64,000 nt of DNA from an uncultured Clostridia bacterium (GTDB lineage Bacteria > Bacillota > Clostridia > TANB77 > CAG-508): contig CAQUUC010000003.1 of assembly GCA_948896235.1 (NCBI GenBank), forward strand, positions 1 to 64,000, given 5' to 3'. The notes under the pieces were generated by a model. It saw only the letters and a program-made list of their open reading frames with translations, searched no databases and had not been told where the DNA came from. Position 1 is the stretch's first letter. Every line of letters starts with the position of its first letter. The position numbers were made by a program, and so were the translations under genes. Positions 35,038 through 45,553 of this stretch are shown one piece after another.

Positions 35038-36140
35038 ATAAGTGTCACCTCTTTCAATATAGGTATTTCAAATTTTTGCAATTCTATATTTGATGATTTG
35101 TTATTTATTGCAGTATTTGAAACATCTATAACTCCATCTGCATTTAGTATTATTGTATCAATTTGTGATTTTCTTATAATCGTAGTATTTGAATTTTCCC
35201 AATCTTTTTTTAGTTGTAAAAAGTAATTATTTATAAGTTCAGTAACTTGCTTTTTTACAGTATCCATAGAAACTGTTTCTGATATAGTTACATTAGAAAT
35301 TATAGAAACATCTACTTCTGTTACCGTATCAACAGTAACAACATGACCAATTGGAGCTACACCTAATCCTTCATCAGATAAGTTTGGACATATTTCCTTT
35401 TGTACCTTTTCAATTAATACATTAGATGCTTTGTTATAATTACTATCTAGAATCGTTAATTTTACTGTTCCTGGTCCATTCCAAATTGGTGTTACTTTAA
35501 CTGCTCCAACCCCAGCAATTTCTTTTGTTTTGTTTTGGTAATCAACAACATTTCCACCAAAGCCTTGCTCACTCGTAGTTTCATAATATCTTGCCCTTAA
35601 TGATTCGTCATCTTCTTGATCTTCTCCAGGAATTAATATGTCAGTTAATTCTGCTTTTGCAAGATTTTCTATATAGTTTACAGGTATTAATGTACCAACG
35701 CAATTATTTCCTATTGTTCCTGAAGTTTCACATTCCATTTTATAAATTCCTGTTTCTATCTTTTCTATTGCTTTATATACTAAATCTTCTATTGTAAATC
35801 TTTCTCCTATTCCAATATCCATTAAATTGTTATTTTCATCATAAAAACTTCCCTTTTTTATTGCATATGTTGCTTCATTTCTTGTAAGTCCTACTTGGTT
35901 TGCTAACTTATCTAAATATTCTTCTACTGCTGTATCTACAAACACTAAATCAATATTGTTTTTTAACAAGATATACATTTGTGCTAATTCTGCAGCTGCT
36001 GGAGCCAAAGCATTATAAATAATGCTTCCTTCTCTTTTATCAATTTGAATTGGTACTCTATCTAACATCCTCTGTAAAATAGTATCATAATCAAAATATT
36101 CATCTAAGTCTTCAATTTCATTTATATTGTCTATTTCCAC
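35034..36140 (-). CDS. Baseplate J-like protein (XkdT/gp47-like)
   Basis: 368 residues. Family start with DRVPIQIDKREGSIIYNAL, AEYLDKLA-type segment (VEEYLDKLANQVGLTRNEAT), and AGVGAVKVTPIWNGPGTVKL. Forms the outer ring of the contractile-tail baseplate. Confidence 0.88.
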   Translation of the reverse strand: MEIDNINEIEDLDEYFDYDTILQRMLDRVPIQIDKREGSIIYNALAPAAAELAQMYILLKNNIDLVFVDTAVEEYLDKLANQVGLTRNEATYAIKKGSFYDENNNLMDIGIGERFTIEDLVYKAIEKIETGIYKMECETSGTIGNNCVGTLIPVNYIENLAKAELTDILIPGEDQEDDESLRARYYETTSEQGFGGNVVDYQNKTKEIAGVGAVKVTPIWNGPGTVKLTILDSNYNKASNVLIEKVQKEICPNLSDEGLGVAPIGHVVTVDTVTEVDVSIISNVTISETVSMDTVKKQVTELINNYFLQLKKDWENSNTTIIRKSQIDTIILNADGVIDVSNTAINNKSSNIELQKFEIPILKEVTLI

Positions 36141-36544
36141 TAAACACTCACCACCTTTTCCGCTTCAATTTCTCCAATAGTTGTAATTACAGTAAATTTT
36201 GCAAGTATAGTATTTTCTTTAACTTCAAACTTGAAATCATTTACTTCTGATATTCTAGTGTCTTGTAACAATGCCTCAGTTATTACTCTTTCAAGTTCTG
36301 GAATAACAAATGTTGTGTTTTCTCCAATTAGATGCTTCAATTCAATACCATAATTCCAACTATATATAAGGTGTTCAAATCTCTCCGTATTTAAGATGCA
36401 ATATATTGCTTGTTTCATTGCCTCGATACCATCACAAAAATTTGAAATAGTGTTTTTTTCTATATTTAAATAGTACGTTTTACTTGTTTGTTCTTTTACT
36501 TCTTCTATATTATTTAACAATATATCATCTGTATCAGGTGTCAT
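36140..36544 (-). CDS. Baseplate wedge protein, DUF2634/XkdS-like
   Basis: 134 residues. Pattern of gp25-like/XkdS wedge proteins: KQAIYCILNTERFEHLIYSW, NYGIELKHLIG, then LLQDTRISEVNDF. Overlaps baseplate J by one base. Confidence 0.8.
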   Translation of the reverse strand: MTPDTDDILLNNIEEVKEQTSKTYYLNIEKNTISNFCDGIEAMKQAIYCILNTERFEHLIYSWNYGIELKHLIGENTTFVIPELERVITEALLQDTRISEVNDFKFEVKENTILAKFTVITTIGEIEAEKVVSV

Positions 36545-36562
36545 CTTTTTACCACCTTTCTT

Positions 36563-37057
36563 TTAAAATTTATCTAATACAACGAAGTTATTTCCTCCTT
36601 GCTGTTGTAATAAAATAACATTATCATTTAATTTTAAGCCATTATATATAGTAATCTGTTTTCTACCAGATATAGAATGACTATGTGATAAGTTTATATT
36701 TTTTTGTTGTATATCCATGCTATTATTAACTTCGTTAGTTATAGCAACTGCAATATTATCTGGATTTGGACTTACTTTTGTATTTGATGTTACAGATACA
36801 TCACCATTTAAGCTATGCTTATGATTAGCATTCAATGTTTTTGTCTCTGTTTCCCAATCCATACTAACATCTACAGTATAATCTTTTACATTTTTAGTAA
36901 GCACTAAAAATTCCTTAGTTAGCTTTAACTTTTGTTCTACTGTTATTTCAAGTGGATTCACACTTGTAACAGTACCAAATAAAACAGAAGTAGGAGCATT
37001 TGCATCATTTGCCCCTACTGCCATTTTTTTTATTATTTCTCCTAATGAGCTTCCCAT
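36563..37057 (-). CDS. Baseplate protein, DUF2577/XkdR-like
   Basis: 164 residues. MGSSLGEIIKKMAVGANDAN then GTVTSVNPLEITVEQKL, an OB-like spike or hub accessory of PBSX-type baseplates, and a C-terminal DNVILLQQQGGNNFVVLDKF. Confidence 0.78.
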   Translation of the reverse strand: MGSSLGEIIKKMAVGANDANAPTSVLFGTVTSVNPLEITVEQKLKLTKEFLVLTKNVKDYTVDVSMDWETETKTLNANHKHSLNGDVSVTSNTKVSPNPDNIAVAITNEVNNSMDIQQKNINLSHSHSISGRKQITIYNGLKLNDNVILLQQQGGNNFVVLDKF

Positions 37058-37070
37058 TTCACTTTACCTC

Positions 37071-38033
37071 CTACCCAGATATAAAGTTTTGTCCTCTTAA
37101 AGTTAGATCCATAAAGTGTTCTCCATTTTTAAAAGTATGTTTCGCCTTTTCAACTAGCATAAAGTTTTTAAGTTTAACATCACCTAAATCTAAATTAACT
37201 ATTACAAGAGAACCTCCCCTAACTCTTACATCACCTAATGCATTTTTTATTTCAAGACTTCTGGTTTTCTGATTATACAAATCTAATAATGCTCTTGCTT
37301 TTACTGCTCCATTTGTTTTTTCATCAATGGTATCAAAATATTGTAATACGCCCCATTTTTCTATATTACTTGAATCTTTTGCCATATATATTTCTCTTTT
37401 ACCTGTATCAGAATTGTCATATGTTAATTTTATTTGGTTATATGTATCAGAATCTATTGAACTTTCGTAATCGTAATTTTCTCCTGTTTCCTCGTCAATT
37501 ACTAATCCTACTTTCATTCTCTCAAGATTTTTTAAACATAACTTACCAAAATCATCATATAACACATACATTTCTTTTCTATTTCTAATTGTTTCATCTA
37601 GTGCATTTAGTATTATATCGAATAAAGATTGATTGCTTTCTGCTTTTTTCGCTATTGCATAGCCTGTATTTTCTAATATACCAATATTCAATTGATATTC
37701 ATTTGCAATCATCTTTACTAATTCATCAGCTCTTTTATTGGTATATGTTTTAGTATCTTTATTTTTTAAATATCTTAATTGGTCATATGCTGTTGTTTTT
37801 ATTATTTTCTCTTTATCTCTTTTTTTCTTAAATACAAAACCATAAAATAAATTTGTATTATCCACTTTAAAAGCTACAGGATTACCTTCTTCAAAGTTTA
37901 TAATATTATCTTTTAAAACTTTGAATTCTAGTTTTCCTGCAGCACCTTTTCTTTCAGTAGTCCAGGTAATCTCATCTTGAACTACAGGTTCATATACTGT
38001 ATTTCCATTTTGAATTAATAATTGTTGACTCAT
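37071..38033 (-). CDS. Baseplate hub protein, XkdQ/gpD-like
   Basis: 320 residues. Late-control-D type hub: GNTVYEPVVQDEITWTTERK, GFVFKKKRDKEKIIKTTAYD QLRYL in two parts, and a conserved end MLVEKAKHTFKNGEHFMDLT. Connects the tail tube and spike. Confidence 0.82.
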   Translation of the reverse strand: MSQQLLIQNGNTVYEPVVQDEITWTTERKGAAGKLEFKVLKDNIINFEEGNPVAFKVDNTNLFYGFVFKKKRDKEKIIKTTAYDQLRYLKNKDTKTYTNKRADELVKMIANEYQLNIGILENTGYAIAKKAESNQSLFDIILNALDETIRNRKEMYVLYDDFGKLCLKNLERMKVGLVIDEETGENYDYESSIDSDTYNQIKLTYDNSDTGKREIYMAKDSSNIEKWGVLQYFDTIDEKTNGAVKARALLDLYNQKTRSLEIKNALGDVRVRGGSLVIVNLDLGDVKLKNFMLVEKAKHTFKNGEHFMDLTLRGQNFISG

Positions 38034-38042
38034 TTCTTCCTC

Positions 38043-38723
38043 CTATGCAGGTATCCATAGAACTTGTCCTGGATATATTAAGTTAGGATTTTTTATTTTA
38101 CCTCTATTTGCGTTATATATAGTTTTATATTTACTTCCATTTCCATAAAATCGCTTTGCTATATTCCATAAACAATCTCCTCTTTTTACTGTATAATTTT
38201 GTCCACTTGGTTTTGCAGGAGCTTTTGCTGTATTATTTGTAGTAACTGTTCTTTTTATTACTGGAGGTTTATATTGTTTTATTGTTACTTTAACAGTTTT
38301 TGTAGAATATTCTCTATATTGTTTCAATTTTATTTTTACTTTTGTGTCAAACCCTTCATCTGTTGTATCTGTTATTGTATAATCTTCTAATGACACTTTT
38401 ATATTTGTATCAAATATTCCTGTACCATTTGGAAATTTCCTAATAACTATAAACTGAAACGCTGACCTGTTTACCTTTAATTTTTCTAATATTCCTAAAT
38501 AATATTTAGCATTTTGAAAGTTGTTTTTGTACATAGCAAATGGATATTTTACATTTGGAAGTAATATTTCAAATTCGATACTTGTTAAACCTGGATTTTT
38601 TAAAACATTTATTTCTGAGTAGTTCATTAAATCATACGTTTTATTTTGATTACTAATTTTTAATTCTAATTTTTTAGGAGGAATGGGAAGAAGCACATTT
38701 CCTAAATAAAAATAATATGCCAT
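38043..38723 (-). CDS. LysM-containing tail protein, XkdP-like
   Basis: 226 residues. The N-terminal part starts YYFYLGNVLLPIPPKKLELK, typical of XkdP. The C-terminal LysM motif (YTVKRGDCLWNIAKRFYGNG, YPGQVLWIPA) binds peptidoglycan. Acts in baseplate or tail tip assembly. Confidence 0.85.
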   Translation of the reverse strand: MAYYFYLGNVLLPIPPKKLELKISNQNKTYDLMNYSEINVLKNPGLTSIEFEILLPNVKYPFAMYKNNFQNAKYYLGILEKLKVNRSAFQFIVIRKFPNGTGIFDTNIKVSLEDYTITDTTDEGFDTKVKIKLKQYREYSTKTVKVTIKQYKPPVIKRTVTTNNTAKAPAKPSGQNYTVKRGDCLWNIAKRFYGNGSKYKTIYNANRGKIKNPNLIYPGQVLWIPA

Positions 38724-38737
38724 AAATTCGTTCCTCC

Positions 38738-41078
38738 TTATTCGTGTATTCCATCAGAGACATACTCTAATTCTTCTTCTAATTTAGCAGTTAACTTATT
38801 CGTTACTTGATCTACTATTCCATCTATATCTTGCTCTCCATTTATGTTATTATTATTTGTTAAATTTATTGTTAATGGTACTGTTGTAAATCTATTAATT
38901 GTATCCCTTTCTGCTAAATCTATTAAATATTTCAAATCTTCTTCAGAGATATCTTTTGTATTGTCTGCGATGTCCCTTGTATTTCCAGCAATATCTCCAA
39001 GTGTCCCAGCATTGTTTCCTCCAAAACTAGATGGATCTAGTGAGAAGTTATTTAATGCATCTTTTATAGCTGTTCCTGCACCTTTGGCCCAATCATTTCT
39101 ACTATTAACTCTGTCTTGTCTTGTAGTATTCAATTCAATTGCTTTATTTTGGATATTAGTAGCAGAAGCACTAAGTTCTGATCCCATTTTTCCTTTTATA
39201 TCATTTATTTGGTCCATAGTTCCATCCATTTGACTTGCCATTTCTTGTAACTTTGTGTTTCTATCAATAATATTATTGGCCATTTTGTTTGCAAAATCAT
39301 CTGCAAAATGTGCTGCTTCAACTGTATCAATTTGGACTCCAGGTATTTTATTTAACACATTTATAATTGCATTAACTATTGATACTATTCCGGTTGTATA
39401 ACCCCTGGAATATTGAAAGTACGCCTAAACATACTGCTTCAACACCAGTTTGGAATGCATACCATGCACCCATCAGTCCAAGAACTACGGTTTGAATACC
39501 TAACCATAAATATAAAGCTGCTAATTGTAGACCATACCAAACTGCTTGTATTCCAAGTCCTGCCACCATTATTCCTAATCTCAAAGCATCCCAAGCATAT
39601 AAAATAGCATATGCTACTTTATCATTTGTGAACCATAAATACGTTAAAACTGCAATCAATGCAATTATAAGAATTACAATCCAGGTAATTGGACACGCAA
39701 GTAATGCAGTGTTTAGTCCCCATTGTGCAGCAGTAGCAGAAAGAGTTGCTCCTGCTTGCATCATACTTGCAGCTGCTTGTATCCCTTGAACTAATGACAT
39801 AATTGATAATATTCCACTTGTTATACCAGAAATTATATTAAATGCTACATACGCAGCAACAATACCTAAAATAATTGGTGCAACTGGTTCTAATATACTA
39901 ACTAGCCATGATATACCTTCTATTAATGATAATATAGCTTGTGCTGCTAAACTTGCACCATCTATGAACATATAAAACATTTCTTGAACTTGTTGATTGT
40001 TTGCTAGTTCATTTATTTTTACTAATACAGGATCTAAGGCCTTAATTGCTACATTTTTCATTCTTGTCCAAATTTGTGCCCATGTCATAGGCATTTTATT
40101 ATATCTAGCATTTATTTGATCTGCAGAGGCAAACATTGCATTCTTTATAATATTTGCTGTAATTAATCCTTCGGATGATAATTCTTTTAATTCTCCTTTG
40201 GATTTTCCTGTATATTCAGCTATGGCCTCAGCTAACAATGGAGCATTTTCCATTATTGATCTAAATTCATCCCCTTGCAGTTTTCCTGCCGCCATAGCTT
40301 GAGTTAATTGGTACATTGCTGCTGTTTGCTCCTGGATACTTGCTCCAGAAATAGCAAAGTTTTTATTCATCAATTCTGTAAATGCAACTATTTCATCAGT
40401 ATTTTTAAAACTATCTCCTGCTAGTATTCCAAGTTTAGAAACTACACTTGTTGTTGCAAGAAAATCCGATCTAGTTCTATTAGACATAGCAAAAATCTTA
40501 TTTTCCAAATCTGCAACACTTCCATTATCATCTACAATTAATTCTAATCTTGCTCTATTACTTGTTGTTGTATCTGACAAATCTACTAAACTTTTCATTG
40601 CAGTTATGCCACCAAGAGCAAGTATTATGTTTTTTACTGTACTTAGAAGGTTATTACTATTTGTATTTGCTGTATTTATGCTATTATTAAATTGTTCTTG
40701 ATTATCATGAGCATTCTTTACACTTTTTGCAACATTGTCATAATTACTTTTTAAACTTTGTACTAAGGACCTTTGTTCTCTAACACTTGCTATAATATCT
40801 TGTGCTTTTGCAGTTTGTGTTCCTTCTGCTGCTATAATTTTTCTTGCTTCAGCTTCTACTTGTTTCAATACTTGTAATTCTGCCTGATATGTTAATTCTG
40901 TTTGTAGAGCTGATGCATTCAATTTTTCAGCATTATTTATAGATTTAGTAGGTGCAACTGACATTTCATTATTTAGATTTTTAAAACCTCTAGTTGTTTT
41001 ATTTAGATTTGAATTTATCTTTGCGAATACAGAGGAAGCCATATCTTGAACCACTATTGAACTTCTTATAGTAGCCAT
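38738..41078 (-). CDS. Tail tape measure protein, needs +1 shift at CGG 39390-39392
   Basis: About 779 residues after the shift. The tape-measure N-terminal domain is recognisable (FKNLNNEMS, AQDIIASVREQRSLVQSLKS, MNKNFAISGASIQEQTAAMY). Membrane-like helices follow at about 395-560 (TLSATAAQWGLNTALLACPI). Frame 0 stops ten bases after CGG. Skipping the C (AAC-C-GGA) gives LYNGIVSIVNAIINVLNKIP and continues to the C-terminal coiled-coil part ending YVSDGIHE. Sets tail length and is ejected with DNA. Confidence 0.85.
39390..39392 (-). other. CGG +1 recoding site in tape measure gene
   Basis: CGG between AAC and AAT. Skipping the C gives AAC GGA ATA GTA TCA (N-G-I-V-S) and fuses two adjacent frames of 568 and about 206 codons. 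Confidence 0.7.
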
Positions 41079-41107
41079 ATTCTCCTCCTTTTAGAAAAAA
41101 TAAGATA

Positions 41108-41688
41108 TTACTTTTTCTTCATTTTTGCTGCCTCTTTCTTTTCATCATCTATTCTTCTTTCACATGATGCAATGACAAAGGCTCTTTCCTTAAATTCTAA
41201 ATTTAAAAATTCATGAGGAAATCTATGAAGTTTTTGAAGGCAATAGTGAGCATATACTGCATCTCTATCACCTTCTTCAATTAGTTTTTTGCTTCTTCTA
41301 TTGCCTCATCTAAACTATATCCGTTTATTTCTTGAATTTTTTGCATTAGATCGTCATACTCTCCTGGATTTAATAAATGTCTTTTTAATAGCTTTATTGA
41401 ATCCATTTCTTTATAAAAATCTTGTAATTTAACATCGTGTAAATCTGGATAAACTACACATTGGTCAGCTAGTAATTCTAGATATTTTACTGTATCAAAT
41501 TCTTGCTTCATTCTTTTTCCAACTTGAACTTGTTTATAACATTGTTTTCTTATAGCATCATTTTCATCTGCAGTTATAGTTTTTAATTTCCATTTTTCAA
41601 TATTTCCATCTTTATCTTTAAATCTTTGAGAAGCAACATATTCTACCTCTCTTACTTCATCTTTCAACATAAAACTTTCTAAACTCAT
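41108..41688 (-). CDS. Tail assembly chaperone with programmed -1 frameshift (XkdN-like)
   Basis: The 0-frame product is 135 residues (41281-41688), ending EEAKN then TAA. A canonical slippery heptamer A_AAA_AAC lies at 41284-41290, directly before the stop. A -1 shift there reads KKLIEEGDRDAVYAHYCLQK and continues about 58 codons to TAA 41108-41110. Two overlapping products from one -1 site are the hallmark of long-tailed phage chaperones between tube and tape measure genes. The C-terminal part was otherwise an empty gap. Confidence 0.88.
41284..41290 (-). promoter_or_regulatory. Slippery heptamer A AAA AAC for -1 frameshift
   Basis: X XXY YYZ pattern in the 0 frame (GCA AAA AAC TAA), followed immediately by the stop codon. 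It differs in sequence and direction from the CGG +1 sites. Confidence 0.85.
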
Positions 41689-41727
41689 ATCTTATCTTTC
41701 CTTTCTAAGTTTTTTTATTTATTTTAA

Positions 41728-42201
41728 TTATTGCATACCTGCTAATTGTGTGAATTTGGTTGGGTTTGAAAAATCCTCAAATGTAAAGTCAATTTCTTGT
41801 TCTAAGAAATCTCCATCTACATCAAAAGATGCTAACACTCCACCATCAACATTGCATCCCATAAATACCATTGTGCAAATGCCTGCTGCAGATGTTGGAT
41901 CATCATTTGTTACTTGAATATCAAAATAAACATCTTCTCCAGTATTTTTATATCTTTCCATTAATTCATCAAATATTGAAGTATTTTTATATATAGTAAT
42001 TTTTCCAGTTCCCTTCCATCCATTTGATTTATTACCAGACCCTGTTCTTCCTAAAATATTTAGTTCTTTTTTAGTTTTGTCGAATTTGGCTTCAAAAGCT
42101 TTACCTTGCATTAACAAATATCTTCTGTTTTCAATAGTAACGTAACATTCAGCTAATTTTGCACTAATAGCATCTTTTGCATTCATTGTTATATTTGCCA
42201 T
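41728..42201 (-). CDS. Tail tube protein, XkdM-like
   Basis: 157 residues. MANITMNAKDAISAKLAECY, RRYLLMQGKAFEAKF, NILGRTGSGNKSNGWKGTGK: typical PBSX-type core tail protein. Directly follows the sheath gene. Confidence 0.88.
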   Translation of the reverse strand: MANITMNAKDAISAKLAECYVTIENRRYLLMQGKAFEAKFDKTKKELNILGRTGSGNKSNGWKGTGKITIYKNTSIFDELMERYKNTGEDVYFDIQVTNDDPTSAAGICTMVFMGCNVDGGVLASFDVDGDFLEQEIDFTFEDFSNPTKFTQLAGMQ

Positions 42202-42253
42202 TTTAAAATCCTCCTTATAAAAAAATTAAGAGAACAATTTTATTTGCTCTCTT

Positions 42254-43546
42254 TTACTCTACAACTACTGTCATATACAATTTTTCCATTGCATTTATTA
42301 CTTGAACTCTGGTATCAATAGCTACTGATTTCTTATCATTTCCTATTTCTACTTTTATATCTTTATCTTCAAATTCCTCAATTGCTTGAAGTGTCTGATA
42401 ATCTTTAAATAGTATAACTATATCACTCCAAAGTGAAGTTCTTCCCGCTTCATTATTAGCTATTTTTCCAAGATATTTAGAATTAAACACACTAGCAACA
42501 TCTGAAGCAATTTGATCTAATACTCTTATAGTTTGATTAGATTTAAAATCTTTGCCTTTTTCAGTTGTTGTATTTACTAAACTATTTATATCTACTAAAA
42601 CTCTGATTTCGTTTCCAACTTTATGAAGTACAAATTCTCCATTATCAATTGAAACTTCAAGTTGAGTTTGTGTATAATCAGCATCAACTGTATATTCTCC
42701 ATCATATGTTTTATTAGTATTAGATTTATTTATTTCACATCCAGCAATTACACCAGTTACCCAATATATTAATCCTGCTTCATCTTCTTTAGTCGTAGTG
42801 GTAACATTAACTACACCCTCGTAATCTGCAGCATTATTAAATAAAACAACTTGAAATTTTATACCTTGCTCGTCTCTTAATCTTTTTACATATTGAGCAT
42901 ACAAGTTAGATGTAGATTCATCTTTTGCTGTACATCCTACTGCATTGACTTGATATGATTCTAATTTATCTAAGAATCTTTGATGTGCCTCTCCACTTAC
43001 ATCTCCATTTGTTCCTCCTGTTAATACTTTACCTGCTGTTTCTGCAATTGCTTTCATAGTAAATGTTACATAATCATTATCTACTAATTCATCAACTGTT
43101 TTAATTGTTTGTTTATCAACTTCTTTTGTTCCTAAATATGTGCTAACATCATATTTTGTCTCATCATCTATATTTTTTGCAATTACTATTCTTATATCAT
43201 TTCCTCTTGTTCCACTACATTTAGCAGTAGCAATATCATTTGAAGCTTTATTTCCAGAGTTTAATCTATAAAAATATGCCTTTTTTATATTTTTGAATAG
43301 ATCTCTTAACCCTTTTAATTTTTCATTTGAATAATCATATCCAAATATTTTTAAAGAATTTTTTGCAAAATTTTCAGATGTAACTTCAATTATGTCCTCA
43401 TCTTTTCCCCAGTCCATTTCAATTGCCATTGCTGCAACTCCTCTTTCTCCGATTGAAGATGAGGCACTTTGTGCAGATGCAAAATTAATATATGTACCAG
43501 GTAATTTTTTGTTTTGGCTTATAAAAGTTCCTCCACCTAATGCCAT
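42254..43546 (-). CDS. Contractile tail sheath protein, XkdK-like
   Basis: 430 residues. MALGGGTFISQNKKLPGTYI NFAS start, SIGERGVAAMAIEMDWG, VLTGGTNGDVSGEAHQRFLD, and the conserved C-terminal sheath domain ending VINAMEKLYMTVVVE. Shows that the phage is a myovirus. Confidence 0.93.
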   Translation of the reverse strand: MALGGGTFISQNKKLPGTYINFASAQSASSSIGERGVAAMAIEMDWGKDEDIIEVTSENFAKNSLKIFGYDYSNEKLKGLRDLFKNIKKAYFYRLNSGNKASNDIATAKCSGTRGNDIRIVIAKNIDDETKYDVSTYLGTKEVDKQTIKTVDELVDNDYVTFTMKAIAETAGKVLTGGTNGDVSGEAHQRFLDKLESYQVNAVGCTAKDESTSNLYAQYVKRLRDEQGIKFQVVLFNNAADYEGVVNVTTTTKEDEAGLIYWVTGVIAGCEINKSNTNKTYDGEYTVDADYTQTQLEVSIDNGEFVLHKVGNEIRVLVDINSLVNTTTEKGKDFKSNQTIRVLDQIASDVASVFNSKYLGKIANNEAGRTSLWSDIVILFKDYQTLQAIEEFEDKDIKVEIGNDKKSVAIDTRVQVINAMEKLYMTVVVE

Positions 43547-43547
43547 A

Positions 43548-43736
43548 TTAGTTCACCTTTCCTTTCTTATAATTTTCAATTATTTCATTAATTTCTTTTT
43601 TACTATAACTTTTATCTTCTTTTAAAACTGCTCTTAATAAATCCCTGTTATTAATAAAAGTTTTAGAATTAACAATTTGATCTTTTGTGTATTTTTCTTC
43701 AGTTACTTTTTTTACTTCTTTTTTAGATGTTTTCAT
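43548..43736 (-). CDS. 62-aa lysine-rich protein before the sheath gene
   Basis: MKTSKKEVKKVTEEKYTKDQ ends ENYKKGKVN. Resembles short connector or regulatory peptides seen between xkdJ and xkdK homologues; function unknown. Overlaps the upstream gene by 14 bp. Confidence 0.6.
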   Translation of the reverse strand: MKTSKKEVKKVTEEKYTKDQIVNSKTFINNRDLLRAVLKEDKSYSKKEINEIIENYKKGKVN

Positions 43737-44178
43737 CTTTTTTTACCTCCCCAGTCAAATCATAATTATCCATTTTTATCGTTGTAGCATCGTCTTTTTT
43801 GATAAATATTTCATAATCTATAAAAAAATGTAAAACCCCATCTTCTGTTTTAGGATGCAATTTTTGAGCTCTTAACAAAGTTCTATCTGTAAGTTCAATA
43901 TACTCTAATTCATATAAGTTATCTATCATATCATTTAGTATCTCTGTATCTCCATCTTGTGTATAACCTATAATCACAAAATTTAGTTTATCTTTATAAA
44001 ACCTGTCTTGTAATCCTATTTCTCTATTTTCATCACCATTTAAATATTTAATAAAAAAACAAGGTTTATCTAATCCTTGTTCCTCGCTATCTGTATGAAT
44101 AGGGTATTTTTTATTATATATTTTATTGATTTTTGTAGCCATACCGATTACTACTTCATTTATAACACTATTAACCAT
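43723..44178 (-). CDS. Tail terminator/connector protein, XkdJ/DUF6838-like
   Basis: 151 residues from MVNSVINEVVIGMATKINKI at 44178 (GGAG upstream); a longer frame reaches 44196. Pattern KPCFFIKYLNGDENREIGLQ and DMIDNLYELEYIELTDRTLL fits small tail-completion proteins. Overlaps the previous gene by 8 bp. Confidence 0.65.
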   Translation of the reverse strand: MVNSVINEVVIGMATKINKIYNKKYPIHTDSEEQGLDKPCFFIKYLNGDENREIGLQDRFYKDKLNFVIIGYTQDGDTEILNDMIDNLYELEYIELTDRTLLRAQKLHPKTEDGVLHFFIDYEIFIKKDDATTIKMDNYDLTGEVKKDENI

Positions 44179-44722
44179 TATTAAAACACTCCTCAATATA
44201 TTTTTTCATCTTTCTTTCAAGCAATGCTGGAATTTCAGATTCTAGTTCTTTTTCAGATATAGTCAACATATATTTTCCTTCAACCCAAGATGCCTTCAAT
44301 CGCTTTCCAATTGCAGGGACATATCTTCCAGGTTCTTGTCTATGCCCATACTCTACATAAGAAGCATATTTCACAGGGTTTTCAACTATTATTATATAAT
44401 TATTACCCATTCTAGCAATTCTTAGAGACTTTGCATATGTAGTTGCATCTGGTACAGCACCACCTTCAGCTTCCGCTTCTGTATTCGCTGTCCAACCTCT
44501 TCTTAATGTACCACCATTTTTTATTGTATATCTTTTTCCTTTTATAACCTCGAAACTTCCTTGGCCTACTGGTGTTCTTGGAATTACTTTTGAAAGCAAT
44601 CTTGCAGCTAATTCTTTTGCAACTTCTTGACAAAATCTATCTATATCTACTTTAGACAATTTTTCAAATTGCTTTTGCAGTTTTTCTATTTCACTAAAAT
44701 CACAAGTTCCCCACTTTGCCAT
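44171..44722 (-). CDS. HK97 gp10-like head-tail connector (XkdI-like)
   Basis: 183 residues from MAKWGTCDFSEIEKLQKQFE at 44722. IPRTPVGQGSFEVIKGKRYT, LRRGWTAN, VENPVKYASYVEYGHRQ are the gp10 family signature. Joins head and tail. Confidence 0.8.
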   Translation of the reverse strand: MAKWGTCDFSEIEKLQKQFEKLSKVDIDRFCQEVAKELAARLLSKVIPRTPVGQGSFEVIKGKRYTIKNGGTLRRGWTANTEAEAEGGAVPDATTYAKSLRIARMGNNYIIIVENPVKYASYVEYGHRQEPGRYVPAIGKRLKASWVEGKYMLTISEKELESEIPALLERKMKKYIEECFNNG

Positions 44723-44723
44723 A

Positions 44724-45089
44724 TTAAGCCCAACCTTTCCATAGATCAAGCATTATTTCCTGATGAGTATCATATACTGCAGGCTCTCCACTATTTTTAT
44801 ATGCAGTTACTCTATTTTTTCTTGTAACTACAATCTTGCTCCCTGGTTTAATAACTAATTCTGGTGCTATGAATAATTTGATTTTTTGATTTTTTTTAGC
44901 TTCGGTATCTGTTTCAGTGTTTGCATCTATATCTTCAAAAGAAACTCTACAAGGTTTCTCAAATTCAACAGTAACTTCTTTGTTGTTTTTTGTAATATTA
45001 TTTTCGGTTACTGCTTGTCTTTCAATAATGTCGCAAACAGAATCATACTGACTTTCTATTGCATTTCTGGCCATAGTAATATAATCCAT
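44724..45089 (-). CDS. Head-closure/minor structural protein, XkdH-like
   Basis: 121 residues from MDYITMARNAIESQYDSVCD at 45089 (GAGGTGG); the frame also opens at 45098. PGSKIVVTRKNRVTAYKNSG fits head completion proteins. Overlaps neighbouring genes by a few bases. Confidence 0.65.
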   Translation of the reverse strand: MDYITMARNAIESQYDSVCDIIERQAVTENNITKNNKEVTVEFEKPCRVSFEDIDANTETDTEAKKNQKIKLFIAPELVIKPGSKIVVTRKNRVTAYKNSGEPAVYDTHQEIMLDLWKGWA

Positions 45090-45091
45090 CA

Positions 45092-45544
45092 CTACCACCT
45101 CATCTTCCTATGTTTGTATAATCTCTTTTTATATTTTTCTACAATAGCATCTTCCGTAAATTCTATTGTTCCTACTTTGTATTTTACTCCATTTATTTCT
45201 ATTGTTCCTGAGTCATCTGAGAAGGTAATAGATGTATCTCCAATTTGCAAAGTTTTTACATTTGAATTAGATGTTTGTTGGTTTTCTCCTTCACTTTCTT
45301 TGTTTTTAAAGATTTCATTATATCTACTTAAAAACCAGTAGTCTACAGTCATTTGTAACCAGGTTGTATATAATATACTTGGTATTTTAGATTGATTTAT
45401 TGTGTCTAAAATTACAAGCATTATTTCATATACAGCATTTTGTATATTTTCTTCGTTTTCGTTTCCTAATAACTTTTTCAACCTAGTAATCATATATTCA
45501 ACATCTATATTGGTTCTACTTTTTATTTTTTCTAAAATTGACAT
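45092..45544 (-). CDS. Head-tail connector, YqbG/gp6-like
   Basis: 150 residues from MSILEKIKSRTNIDVEYMIT at 45544 (AGGTGA). LGNENEENIQNAVYEIMLVI is the DNA-packaging connector pattern. Follows the acidic linker protein. Confidence 0.6.
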   Translation of the reverse strand: MSILEKIKSRTNIDVEYMITRLKKLLGNENEENIQNAVYEIMLVILDTINQSKIPSILYTTWLQMTVDYWFLSRYNEIFKNKESEGENQQTSNSNVKTLQIGDTSITFSDDSGTIEINGVKYKVGTIEFTEDAIVEKYKKRLYKHRKMRW

Positions 45545-45553
45545 TTCAATCAC

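Noticed and set aside
41281..41688. Chaperone C-terminal part as another CGG +1 event
   Set aside because: There is no CGG; the shift is -1 at a standard A AAA AAC heptamer.
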